A stretch of 64,000 nucleotides of DNA from assembly GCF_000018885.1 (NCBI RefSeq), contig NC_010168.1, positions 1,550,001-1,614,000 of the forward strand, read 5' to 3'. Position numbers and translations under genes: made by a program. Below the pieces are notes generated by a model that was given only the letters and a program-made list of their open reading frames with translations, had not been told where the DNA came from and did not search any database. Positions 44,055-53,297 of the stretch are shown piece by piece. The first letter of the stretch is position 1. Every line of letters starts with the position of its first letter. This DNA is from Renibacterium salmoninarum ATCC 33209 (lineage in GTDB: Bacteria > Actinomycetota > Actinomycetes > Actinomycetales > Micrococcaceae).

Positions 44055-44972
44055 ATGAAAATGATGAGTTTCGCCGAGTTCGGCGGTCCAGAAGTTCTGC
44101 AAATTATTGACGCTGAAGCGCCCGATGCCGGTCCTGGCCAAGTACGCATCGCGGTGCGTTCGGCGGGAGTAAACCCGGTCGATTGGCGGATACGCGAGGG
44201 GCAGTTCCTCGAAGCGCATCCGATTGAGCTGCCTTCAGGTGTTGGCATCGACGCAGCCGGCGTGGTTGACCAGATTGGTGAGGGCGTCGAGGGTTACAAA
44301 GTGGGCGACCACGTCTTTGGCGAAGGAACAAACACGTACGCCGAGTTCGCTGTGCTATCCGCTTGGGCTCCGATGCCGGAGGGCCTAGCTTTCGAGGAGG
44401 CTGCTGGCTACGCCTCGGTAGTGGAAACGGCGCTGCGAATTATCCGAGAAGTTGGTGTGCAAGCCGGGCAAACACTGCTGGTTAGTGGCGCGTCTGGCGG
44501 TGTGGGATCAGCGGTGCTACAGATTGCCCGCGATCGTGGCATCAAGGTAATCGGTACTGCTGGGGCGGCAAATCAAGATTATTTGCGTAGCTTAGGCGCT
44601 CTTGGCGCAACTTACGGTGCTGGTTGGGTTGAACGTGTACAGCAGCTTGGTCGAGTGGACGCCGCTCTCGACCTTGCCGGCTCGGGAGTTTTGCCGGAAC
44701 TTGTCGAGCTAACCGGTGATCCTGCGCGGGTGGTATCGATTGCAGACCTCAGCGCGGCGGAATTCGGGGTTCGATTCTCTGGCGTGGCTGGAAGTGTGCC
44801 AGATGCGCTTATCGAAGCCAGCAACCTCATCTCACAAGGAAAGCTTCACATTCCGGTCGAGAAGATTTACCCGCTCGAATCCGCCGCGGAAGCGCAGCGA
44901 GACAGCCAGGCTGGGCACAGCCGCGGTCGGCGAGTGGTGGTGCCCTCAGCACCGGCGCAGCTTACGCAGTGA
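44055..44972 (+). CDS. NADP-dependent oxidoreductase (zinc-free MDR / quinone oxidoreductase family)
   Basis: A medium-chain dehydrogenase/reductase of about 305 residues. It shows RSAGVNPVDWRIREG, GIDAAGVVDQIGEGVEGYKVG (region), and the cofactor loop TLLVSGASGGVGSAVLQIA, and lacks zinc ligands. It reduces quinones or enones with NADPH in related proteins. An in-frame ATG at 44043 would overlap the operator, so I prefer the ATG at 44055; no clear ribosome site is seen and the transcript may be leaderless. Intact. Confidence 0.82.
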   Translation: MKMMSFAEFGGPEVLQIIDAEAPDAGPGQVRIAVRSAGVNPVDWRIREGQFLEAHPIELPSGVGIDAAGVVDQIGEGVEGYKVGDHVFGEGTNTYAEFAVLSAWAPMPEGLAFEEAAGYASVVETALRIIREVGVQAGQTLLVSGASGGVGSAVLQIARDRGIKVIGTAGAANQDYLRSLGALGATYGAGWVERVQQLGRVDAALDLAGSGVLPELVELTGDPARVVSIADLSAAEFGVRFSGVAGSVPDALIEASNLISQGKLHIPVEKIYPLESAAEAQRDSQAGHSRGRRVVVPSAPAQLTQ

Positions 44973-44999
44973 ATCAGCTTACTCGGCGAATCAATTTAC

Positions 45000-46591
45000 T
45001 TAGCGGCGACGTCGGCCCAACCATAAGCCGCGCAGTAGCGGCAACGCGGAGGCGATCATCAGCACGTTGCCCAGTACAGCGTCGTTTGCGCGAACCAGGG
45101 CGCCGGCGATCAGCAACGCAGCGAAGACCAAGGCAGAAGCAGCACGTTGCGCAATCCGGTTGAGCAAGACAACTTGGCGCTCAAGGCGTGGCGTGGACAC
45201 CGAAAGCGAGCCATCTTCAATCTGGCCTAGGACGCCGTCCAGACGTTTTGGCAATGCTAACGCTATTCCGGCAATTTCCAGCCCTTGCTTGGCAAGGTCT
45301 TGAACTACGTTGACGCGCTCGTCGCGCAAAAACTGGGCAGCATAAGGCTCCACGGAGTCCCATAGATTGAACTTCGCATTCAACGAGCTACAGACCCCTG
45401 AGGTAAAGGACATCGCTCGGATGATCAGCAGAAAATTTTCCGGCAGCTGAAAGGGTAAGGAGCGAACTACGTCGCCAAATTCGGTGGCAAAATCCCGGAA
45501 TTCACGCGGGTCAACCTCTCGAAGCTCAGCGAACCCCATACCCCCAAATCGGGCGAAGAGTTGTGTCATCGCCCGCTCCAGATCGACGGTGTTGGCTGAT
45601 GGCACCAGCACGCCCAGATCGCTGATAGCGCCGACTAAGCCCTTACCGTCACGAGATGCTGCCGCAATGAGCAACTTTCGCAAACCGCTGCGCGTGCTAG
45701 TGCCAATCTCCCCCATCATGCCAAAGTCAATAAACGTCAGCTTCCATTGCTGCTCTGCTGATGAATCGTTAGTCGGCGTGACGAAGATATTTCCTGGAGG
45801 CGGATCCGCGTGGAAAAAACCGTTAGTGAACATCTGATCAAACATGATCGAGGCGAAAACTGGTGCAACTTCAGCGGGGTCAATACCCGCAGCGAGGAGG
45901 GCTTTTGCGTCGGTGATTTTGATTGCCGTGACATCTTCGAGCGTGAGCACCCGTCGGCTGGTTCGCTCCCAGACCACCTCGGGCACGGCAACGCGCGGAT
46001 CTTCGGCAAAGTCCGCGGCAAAACTCGCTGAATTAGCGGCTTCCTGAAGATAGCCAGTCTCTTGGCGGCTCGTCTTCGCGAACTCTTCAACCAATGCCGG
46101 TATGTTGGCCCGATTGGATATGAATCGAACATGGCTAAGCCATCCGCATACTTTTCGCAGCGCTGCCAAATCAACGTCAACAATCGCCTCGATACCAGGT
46201 CTTTGCACTTTCAACACGACAGAACTGAGCCCGGTATCGGCGGCATCTGCTGGCAGAAGTTGCGCGCGGTGCGCTTGGCCAAGGGAAGCTGCAGCAATCG
46301 GAGTTTCCTCGACTGAGGCGAAGATTTTCGCCAGTGGCGCGCCCAGCTCAGACTCGGCCAGGGCACGAATCGCGTCGAAGGGAACGGGCGGCACCTCATC
46401 TTGCAGACCCTCAAGCTCCGCGGTAATTTCGGGCTGAAGGACATCAAGTCGTGAAGACAAGAACTGACCAACCTTGATCATGAGACCACTCAGGTCTACT
46501 GCGAGCAAATGGAACCGTTGCGCAAAGCGACGCATTCGTTTCGCGCGATTCCGCTCGGCGATCTTGGCTAGGCCCAAGCACGGCGACAACC
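45000..46591 (-). pseudogene. ABC1/UbiB-family protein kinase-like protein, N-terminus lost at the IS boundary
   Basis: An atypical kinase of the ABC1/AarF family, usually linked to quinone or lipid metabolism. It shows the KxGQ region LMIKVGQFLSSRLDVL, the family alanine loop AAASLGQAHRA, then FFHADPPPGNIFV and FIDFGMMGE. The usual HADPHPGN is HADPPPGN here (His to Pro). Two C-terminal membrane helices follow (ALVFAALLIAGALV and NVLMIASALPLL). The frame enters from the IS without a proper start; some N-terminal residues are missing. A TTG at 46589 could start a slightly short protein, so residual function is not excluded. Confidence 0.78.
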
Positions 46592-46641
46592 TGAATCGCC
46601 CCGGTGTGTCCGGAGACTTTCTTGTTTGAGAGGATCAGGAC

Positions 46642-47007
46642 ATGGCAGGGAAAACTACGACACGGTATCCGCAGGAGTTGAAGGATCATACGGTGCGCAT
46701 GGTTGCGGAGATGGAGGGTGCGTCTTCGGCGTGGGCGGCGATGCAAAAAGTTGCCCAGCTTTTGGGTGTGGGTGTGCCGGAAACGGTGCGTAAATGGGTC
46801 CGGCAAGCCGAGATCGATGTTGGTACTAGAACTGGAACAACGAGCACGGAATCGGCCGAGCTGAAACGGTTACGGCGTGAGAACGCTGAGCTGAAACGGG
46901 CGAACGCGATCCTTCGGAGTGCTTCAGCTTTTTTCGCGGCCGAACTCGACCGCCACAACACTGATCGTGAAATACATCAAGGACCATGCCGGTCACCGCG
47001 AGAATAA
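46642..47007 (+). CDS. IS3-family transposase OrfA, copy 2
   Basis: 121 residues, identical to copy 1 except near QELKDHTVRMV (Arg in copy 1). It has the helix-turn-helix plus coiled coil that binds the inverted repeats. It stops at TAA 47005-47007. OrfB as annotated starts at GTG 47017 in the same frame, unlike the usual arrangement in which OrfB is in the -1 frame. Confidence 0.85.
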   Translation: MAGKTTTRYPQELKDHTVRMVAEMEGASSAWAAMQKVAQLLGVGVPETVRKWVRQAEIDVGTRTGTTSTESAELKRLRRENAELKRANAILRSASAFFAAELDRHNTDREIHQGPCRSPRE

Positions 47008-47016
47008 TGGATTGCG

Positions 47017-47907
47017 GTGGGGTGTCGAGTCGATCTGCCAGGTGCTTACTGGGACGGGGTGAAGACCGCCCCGTCCACGTACTACGAATGGGTGGATAAA
47101 ACACGATCTCACCGAGAACAACGTGATGAGGTGCTCAAGCCCGTGATCCAGAAGGTGTATGCCGCTAATTACGGGGTTTACGGCACCAGGAAAGTCTGGT
47201 TGGCGATGAACCGTGAAGGTGTGCCGGTGGCCAGGTGCACGGTAGAACGGCTCATGGGGTTACTTGGCATACAGGGTGCGGTCCGTGGCAAGGTCAAACG
47301 CACCACGATCAAAGACTCGAAGGCAGCCCGAGCGAAGGACTTGGTCCGCCGTGATTTCACACCAACGGCACCGGATCGGCTATGGGTAGCTGATTTCACC
47401 TATGTTTCGACCTGGTCCGGGTGGGTCTATGTTGCCTTCGTGATCGATGCTTACTCTCGGAGGATCCTGGGCTGGTCAGCGAGTGCTTCTATGAACACCG
47501 TGCTAGTGCTCAACGCAGTTAATCAGGCAATCTGGAGTCGTGAACGGGCCGGGGCTGAGATTTCCGGGGTGATTCATCATCACGATGCCGGGGCTCAATA
47601 CGCCTCCTTGGCCTTCACCGAACGCCTGGCCCAGGCCGGTATCCGCCCCTCGATCGGTTCTGTGGGTGATAGTTACGACAACGCCTTGGCGGAAACCATC
47701 AACGGGCTTTATAAGACCGAGCTGATCAAACCCGGCAAGCCCTGGCGGACTCTAGAAGAAGTCGAAATCGGCACCGCTGAATGGGCCGATTGGTACAACC
47801 ACCGAAGGCTCTACCAGTACTGCGGAGACATCCCACCAGTAGAGCTAGAAAACCACTACTACAATCACTACCAGAGCACGGCAGCCGCCGACAGGCTCAT
47901 CGTCTGA
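47017..47907 (+). CDS. IS3-family transposase OrfB (DDE integrase), copy 2
   Basis: 296 residues with the full DDE triad: Asp in VADFTYVS, Asp in HHHDAGAQY and Glu in DNALAETING. Upstream, bases 46961-47060 encode VKYIKDHAGHRENNGLRWGV and ESICQVLTGTG in a third frame, ending in a TGA at GGGG-TGA. This is the normal OrfB N-terminus, so a missing G in the GGGG run splits it. The same split occurs in copy 1. Confidence 0.85.
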   Translation: MGCRVDLPGAYWDGVKTAPSTYYEWVDKTRSHREQRDEVLKPVIQKVYAANYGVYGTRKVWLAMNREGVPVARCTVERLMGLLGIQGAVRGKVKRTTIKDSKAARAKDLVRRDFTPTAPDRLWVADFTYVSTWSGWVYVAFVIDAYSRRILGWSASASMNTVLVLNAVNQAIWSRERAGAEISGVIHHHDAGAQYASLAFTERLAQAGIRPSIGSVGDSYDNALAETINGLYKTELIKPGKPWRTLEEVEIGTAEWADWYNHRRLYQYCGDIPPVELENHYYNHYQSTAAADRLIV

Positions 47908-47937
47908 GAAACCCTCCGGACACACCGGGGCGATTCA

Positions 47938-49673
47938 CCGGGGCGCAGCAAACCCAGCACCTCAGACTTACTCGTCGCGCCACCTTCAAAGAAGCGGTAA
48001 GTTTTGCGCGCAAAAGTCAGTCGCCGCTGGGCCTCAGTTGCTTCAGCGCCCAGGAGCCGAACAATCGGATTGCCCGCCAGCTCGCCGTCTTGCCTTAGCC
48101 CTTGATTCGATAGCTGCGCCCGCACCTGGACCCGACCTTTTTTGGAAAGGTGATGCGAGCCATGATTGCCCTGGTCCATCAACGCGGCCTCACGAGGGTT
48201 GAGTTCCAGGCACGCGACCAAACTCTGGTGGCCAGTATCTGAATCTTCGCGAACTAGCACCGCAGCACTTTTGACCCAGTCGTGATTTTCAATAGCAAGC
48301 CGAACTTCGTCCAGCTCCACACGATAACCACGAAGTTTCACTTGGTTATCCATCCGACCCACAAACTGCACTGAGCCGTCTTCATTCCATTGAGCTAAAT
48401 CTCCGGTACGGTATAGCCGGTCCGGCTGGCCATTGGAGCACACCGTAGCAGTAATGAACTTTTCCGCAGTCTGTTCCGGACGGTGCAAATATCCGCGTGC
48501 CAGCTGACGTCCGCCAATGAAAAGCTCGCCGGGAGTGCCAATCGGTACCGGTTGTAGTTGATGATCGAGCACGTAGAGACTCGTGTGCGCAACTGGTCGG
48601 CCAATCGGGATGACGTTTGGTCCATCCTTGACGGTATCTGGGTCAACAACGTAAGCCGTCGCATTGATGGTGCATTCGGTCGGACCATAAAGGTTGACCA
48701 ACTTGGCACCGGGCTTTACCTCAAGGCATCTGATGGCAAGTTTCTTGGAGAGCGCTTCACCACCGCTGAAAATCTGCACCAGCGAATCAAAACGGGCAAA
48801 ATCTTCGTTGTCCACGAGTGCTTGTAAGAGCGTCGGCACGCCCTGCAAAGTGGTGACGCCAAATTCCTGAATCGTCTCAATCAGACCGGCGGGGTCTCGG
48901 TAGATATCCGGCTTGCCCATAACTACACGCGAGCCGTAGGCAACGGCAAGAAGCTCCCATTGCGCGGCGTCGAAACTCATCGGAGTCTTTCGCAGGACTA
49001 CCCGACGCTCGTCGAGGTCAAAGGCGCTTTTGAGCCACACCATTTGGTTGACGATGCTGCCGTGTTCAATGGCCACGCCTTTTGGCTTGCCCGTTGTACC
49101 CGAAGTGTAAATAACATAAGCCAGCGTCTCCGCAGCAAAATCCTCCTCCGCAGCCGGTGCTGCCAGGGCATCGGCTCGTTCAGCAAAAACCGTCGCCTCT
49201 TCCAGCGTGACAATTTTGACTCCCGGGACGGCAAGCTCAAGTGCTTTCGCCCGAAGATGCGCCTGCGTGAAGATTACGTTTAGTCCTGAATCCTCGATCA
49301 TGTACCGCAAGCGTTCTTCGGGGTACTCCGGAGCCAACGGCACATATCCGCAACCGGCAAAGAGCACGCCCCACGTGCCCACCATAAGATCCAACGAAGA
49401 TTCAACGAAAAGGCCGATCCGGTCATCAGTCGCCACCGGCAAACTACGCAAGTAGCGCTCCAGTTGGCTTGACCGCCTCACCAGTTCGCGGTAGCTCATC
49501 GTGCTCTGGCTACCGACCACAGCAACGCTGTCTGGCCTGCTGTCCGCCTGCTGGCGGAGCATCTGCGGCAGGTTTTGGTATTTAGTCGCCGTCTCGCTGT
49601 TCGTGGTTGCGGTGCTGTTGCTCTCTGGATAATTGCGGTTTTGGACTCTAGTGAGTCCGTTTTCGGCTGTCAT
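47938..49673 (-). pseudogene. Indigoidine synthetase-like NRPS, 3' part removed at the IS boundary
   Basis: The N-terminal adenylation domain of a non-ribosomal peptide synthetase: A3 YTSGTTGKPKG, SFDAAQWELL, A5 NLYGPTE, A7 YRTGDLA and A8 GRMDNQVKLRGYRVE are all intact. After A8 the sequence does not enter A9-A10. It continues ALMDQGNHGSHHLSKKGR and later ARKTYRFFEGGATSK, the start of the flavin oxidase domain that is inserted in the A domain of indigoidine (blue pigment) synthetases. It then hits the IS. The rest of the oxidase, thiolation and thioesterase domains are gone. The ATG at 49673 is behind GAGGA. The assignment is by recall of the IndC/BpsA architecture. Confidence 0.72.
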
Positions 49674-49843
49674 TATGGGTCCTCAAATCTAAAAAGTCTG
49701 GTGAAAGATTCGGCTGTTTACGGTTCAGGTTCTCGCCGGTTCAGGGCATCCCAAGGCGAATTTTGGGTAGCAAGAACCGCACCAGCCCGGATAAGAACTG
49801 ATTGGAGGTGCGCCGTTTGTTGCTGTTCGGTTGTGAGGTTCGC

Positions 49844-50593
49844 TCAGTGTTCGGAAAGCAGCGAGCCGAACCCGGCTACTCGATCATTGATGCCGTTGCT
49901 CCGGAGTGCGTGCCAGTACAGCACCGCGTTGTTCGAAATCACTGGCTTGCCAATCCGCTGCTCCGCAACCGGCGCGAATCCGGCCAACGCTACGTTGGTG
50001 CCTACCTGCACGATTGCTTCAACATCCGGGCTATCAACTTCGCGGATTGCCTCACGTAACTGCTCGCGAGAAACATGCGAGATTTTCGCTGGACTATGGC
50101 TGCCCAGCCCCAGGATGCGAACCACGTCGTAACCACTGTCGGTGAAAAATCGGCTTACTGAATCGTCACCAACAGGCAGGTATGGCGTGATAACGGCAAT
50201 TTTCTTCAGATCGCCAAGTGCCAGCAATGCTTCCCGGATGGCATCCGGGCTTGTGGTGATCGGTAGTCCGCCGGCCTCGTCCTGAAGAGACTTCACAAAG
50301 CCCGCATGGCTGTCTGGGCCTTCCCAGTAGCTTTCCGGCGAAACACCGATGATCAGACAGTCCGGTTTGCAGCTGACGACGCTGCCAATTGCCGGAACAG
50401 TCGAATTCCGGATCATATGCATGACCTTGTTAAACCCGGGTTGTTCCACCATGGAATCGTCCTGGATGATCATTCGACCAATATGGTTAGTCACGCCCGC
50501 AGGACGAAGGTCGTCCATTTCCGGCTGAGCTGAAGTATTTGTTGAAGGTACCAGTACGCCTACTTTGAGGCGGTATCCGAGTGAATCTGTCAT
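49844..50593 (-). CDS. Maleate isomerase / arylmalonate decarboxylase family protein (Asp/Glu racemase superfamily)
   Basis: About 249 residues from the ATG at 50593 (MTDSLGYRLKVGVLVPSTNT); the longer ORF start lacks similarity. It shows GVLVPSTNTSAQPEM, the first catalytic-side loop, VSCKPDCLIIGVSPES, and the C-terminal IVQVGTNVALAGFAPVAEQR. Maleate cis-trans isomerases keep two active cysteines; here the second position reads VGTNVA rather than a cysteine, so the reaction may differ. It is followed by the NRPS remnant and preceded by the broken dehydrogenase gene. Intact in frame. Confidence 0.7.
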   Translation of the reverse strand: MTDSLGYRLKVGVLVPSTNTSAQPEMDDLRPAGVTNHIGRMIIQDDSMVEQPGFNKVMHMIRNSTVPAIGSVVSCKPDCLIIGVSPESYWEGPDSHAGFVKSLQDEAGGLPITTSPDAIREALLALGDLKKIAVITPYLPVGDDSVSRFFTDSGYDVVRILGLGSHSPAKISHVSREQLREAIREVDSPDVEAIVQVGTNVALAGFAPVAEQRIGKPVISNNAVLYWHALRSNGINDRVAGFGSLLSEH

Positions 50594-50668
50594 GGCTGTG
50601 CTCCTTTGGTGCGGCGAGTGAAGGTTTGGTATGGTCAGCTTTTGGCGACCAGCCACTCGATGATTGAG

Positions 50669-51542
50669 TTAGCTGGCGAAGTAGGAGGCAGCCATATCTT
50701 TGTCACCGTGACCGGCCTGCGAAGCTCGCTCGAAACGCGCTAAACCTGCGGCAACGGCATCGACCTTAACTCCAGTTTTTCGGCCGCTTCAAGCACCAAC
50801 TTTGAGTCTTTAACCGCATTATCAACGGTAAAACTTGGGCTGAAGTCATCAGCCAAGATGGCTGCTGACTTCAGCTGGAAATAGACATTGTTCCTGGGCC
50901 CGCCGGAGACTACGTCAACCACCAACGCGGGGTACACGCCCAGGCCCTTAGCCAAGGCCCGGCTCTCGGCGACGCCGTGCGTTAGGGCGAAAACCCAGCT
51001 ATTCAGAGCGAGTTTGAGCTTGCTGCTTGCACCCGGTTCTTCAGCAACCCACACAGTGCGCTTGCCGATGGAGCTAAACACCGTCTGAGCCTGTTCCCGA
51101 TGGCTTAGCGGTCCAGAGGCAATGATCACCAATTGGCCATTTTCCGCTGGCTGCTTGGTGCCCTGCACTGGCGAATCAAAAAAGACAAATCCTTTTGCCT
51201 TTGCGAACTCAGCCAGTTCATCAATGGCGTCTAGGCCAACCGTGCTCAGCTGGATCCAGAGTGCTCCGGCAGGAAGCTCTGCCTCAGCGCTTCCAGTACC
51301 GCCGGGCCATCTTTGAGCACGGTCACGATGATGTCGGCGCCTTGAACTGCTTCCGCCACCGTGTCAAAAGCGGCAATACCCGAGCCAGCTGTCAACGCAG
51401 ACGCTTTTGCTGCGCTGCGGTTCCATACCCGGACGGTGAAGCCATGTTTGTCGAGATTCTTCGCGACGGGGGCACCAATAGTTCCAGTACCAATAACGGC
51501 TACGGTACCAATCGACGAGTTGTTCGTTGGTTCAGTAGTCAT
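50669..51542 (-). pseudogene. NAD(P)-dependent dehydrogenase of the 3-hydroxyisobutyrate/6-phosphogluconate type, two frameshifts
   Basis: The first frame from ATG 51542 (GGAG upstream) reads IGTVAVIGTGTIGAPVAKNL, the Rossmann motif. Near 51285 it shifts to a frame giving ELPAGALWIQLSTVGLDAID and SPVQGTKQPAENGQLVIIAS, with the KLALNSWVF catalytic-lysine region. Near 50755 it shifts again, and the tail AVAAGLARFERASQAGHGDK ends at 50669. Read together it is a complete protein of about 290 residues. The fold fits beta-hydroxyacid dehydrogenases or imine reductases. Confidence 0.8.
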
Positions 51543-51723
51543 GAGGGTTTTCTCCAGATTTTCGAAGTTTGTTAGCAAAACGCACTTTCACGGACCAGCG
51601 GCGCCCCCCATACGGACGCTGCTCCATGGCTATATTTTTTATGGAACGATTGTTACATAACAAGTCAAAGATATCCCCGGCCACTGAACGTCGCATTTAA
51701 CGGAACAGTCGGTCGGGGAAATT

Positions 51724-52305
51724 TCAGAGAACGCTCATTGCGGTGTCTACAACACCGAGCAATCGTGCCCTCCGATCCGATTCCGCGCTACCTTTACCCA
51801 GAACCCGAATTCCCTGGATAGTGTTGACAATAAATTTAGCCAGGATCTTTGGGTCCTTGTCTGGCGCAACTTCGCCATCACGCTGAGCCCTACAGAGCGC
51901 GCCATCAAAAGCCCGCTCCATTCGGTCAAAATTCTCCGCGACCAAGGCGGCCACGATTGGATCGTGCCCAGCTAGCTCAAGCGAAGCATTCGCAACCATG
52001 CAACCGTTATGACTCTCGGAATCAAGCTCATCATCAACAATGCTCATCAGAATTCTCCGGATGAGCTCCTTGACTGGGTCAGCCTCGTTAAGCACATCTA
52101 GCGTGGCGCCGGACCAATCGTGATACCGGCGCAATGCAGATTCGTACAGCTCGTGCTTACTTCCGAAGAAGTTATAAATACTGCTCCGGCCAAGTCCCGT
52201 GCCGTCAACCAAATCTTGCACCGACGTCGAGGCATACCCGCGCTGCCAAAAAACGTTCATCGCGGCATCAGCGATGGCGTCGGGCTCGAACTCCTTCGGC
52301 CTCAT
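51724..52305 (-). CDS. TetR-family regulator
   Basis: About 193 residues from the ATG at 52305 (MRPKEFEPDAIADAAMNVFW). The helix-turn-helix is TSVQDLVDGTGLGRSSIYNF followed by FGSKHELYESAL. The C-terminal domain with NGCMVANASLEL resembles regulators of the AcrR/NemR group, where a conserved cysteine senses electrophiles. It is upstream of the dehydrogenase pseudogene in the same direction but separated by 145 bases. Intact. Confidence 0.85.
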   Translation of the reverse strand: MRPKEFEPDAIADAAMNVFWQRGYASTSVQDLVDGTGLGRSSIYNFFGSKHELYESALRRYHDWSGATLDVLNEADPVKELIRRILMSIVDDELDSESHNGCMVANASLELAGHDPIVAALVAENFDRMERAFDGALCRAQRDGEVAPDKDPKILAKFIVNTIQGIRVLGKGSAESDRRARLLGVVDTAMSVL

Positions 52306-52466
52306 CAGGTCCCCCTTTTGGAACAATCGGTTTTTAACGGCTACAGAGACGATTCAATACGAGTCTCCGGCCAAGGGCAACAGCTGCCGACATAGATCGA
52401 CAATATTCGTAGTGTGAAGTTACTCACTTCATTTTCCGTCTTATTCGATTTCAGCACAATTATCGG

Positions 52467-53281
52467 TCAAAGTTCTGCAACCCAGGCCAGATCCCACGGA
52501 TCCGTGGGTGAAACCACCGTCCGGTGCCCTGACTGTGCAACATAGAATTCAGCGCCACCCGGATCGGCGATGAGCGCGATTCGGCCGAAAAGGTGTCAAC
52601 GGGCTTGCAAAGCACCTGCCCGCCCGCCTTGCGCGCCTCAGCAACGGTGGCGTCGACGTCGTCCGGGCCGAAACTTATCCACCAGCGCGAAGGCCTAGTC
52701 ATCCCAGCTGCAGTCGCGTCCAAGATCGCCGCTCGAATAGTATTTCCGGTTTGAAAAGTTCCATACCGGATCGAGGTACTCATCAGCGGAAGTCGCGGCG
52801 TCCATTCCATCGCGGTGCAGTAGAACTCAAAAACTGCGTCAAACCGATAGGTATTTAGGGTGTGCCAAATGGGATACCCCGGTGCATCTGGGCAGTGAAA
52901 TCCAGGAACGCTCTTCCGCTGCCAAGGCCCAAGAACGGCCTCACCTGGCCCCATCGCGACCGCCGTCTTGCCAAACTCGCCATGGTCCATCGTTGGCATT
53001 AGTACCGTGCCACCATGTCGAGACACCGAAGCCTGAGCGGCTTTAAGATCGTCTACGGAAAGGTACGTAGTCCAGGAATCGGAAAAAATTGAAGAGTTCA
53101 TCCCTAGACCGCCGACTGGCGCGCCGTCTTTCGAGAAGATCGAGTAATCACCAAACCCGTCGTATTCAAGCTGAGTGCATTCCCAACCAAAAAGTTCCCC
53201 GTAGAAGTCTTTCGCCGCAGCCGGATCCGAACTCATCACATCCACCCAGCACGGGCCCTGTACCGAAAACGCGCTCACCAT
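52467..53281 (-). pseudogene. Two-domain VOC (glyoxalase-fold) protein, C-terminal frameshift
   Basis: Two glyoxalase/VOC modules: QGPCWVDVMSSDPAAAKDFY with the following GELFGWE in the first, and PIWHTLNTYRFDAVFEFYCT in the second. Near the AAAA run (52588-52591 on the + strand) the reading frame is lost after KPVDT. The normal ending FGRIALIADPGGAEFYVAQ and DLAWVAEL is in another frame and stops at 52467. Function is unknown; relatives include hydroxylase- and antibiotic-binding proteins. Only the final beta-alpha-beta unit is affected. Confidence 0.75.
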
Positions 53282-53297
53282 TCCCCTAAAAGTGCGC

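Larger units (their letters stand above)
46592..47937 (+). mobile_element. IS3-family insertion sequence, copy 2 (IS994-like)
   Basis: 1346 bp, in the opposite orientation to copy 1. The inverted repeats start TGAATCGCCCCGGTGTGTCC and are identical for about 24 bp. It contains orfA and orfB. Left flank gacaacc and right flank ccggggc share no duplicated triplet. The sequence just outside the right end (CCGGGGCG) repeats part of the IS end itself. A truncated ABC1 gene lies on one side and a truncated NRPS gene on the other. Confidence 0.9.

Noticed and set aside
48395..48709. Long ORFs in other frames of the NRPS, murA, leuC, mmsA and similar genes
   Set aside because: They overlap well-supported genes, lack motifs and have the composition of shadow frames.
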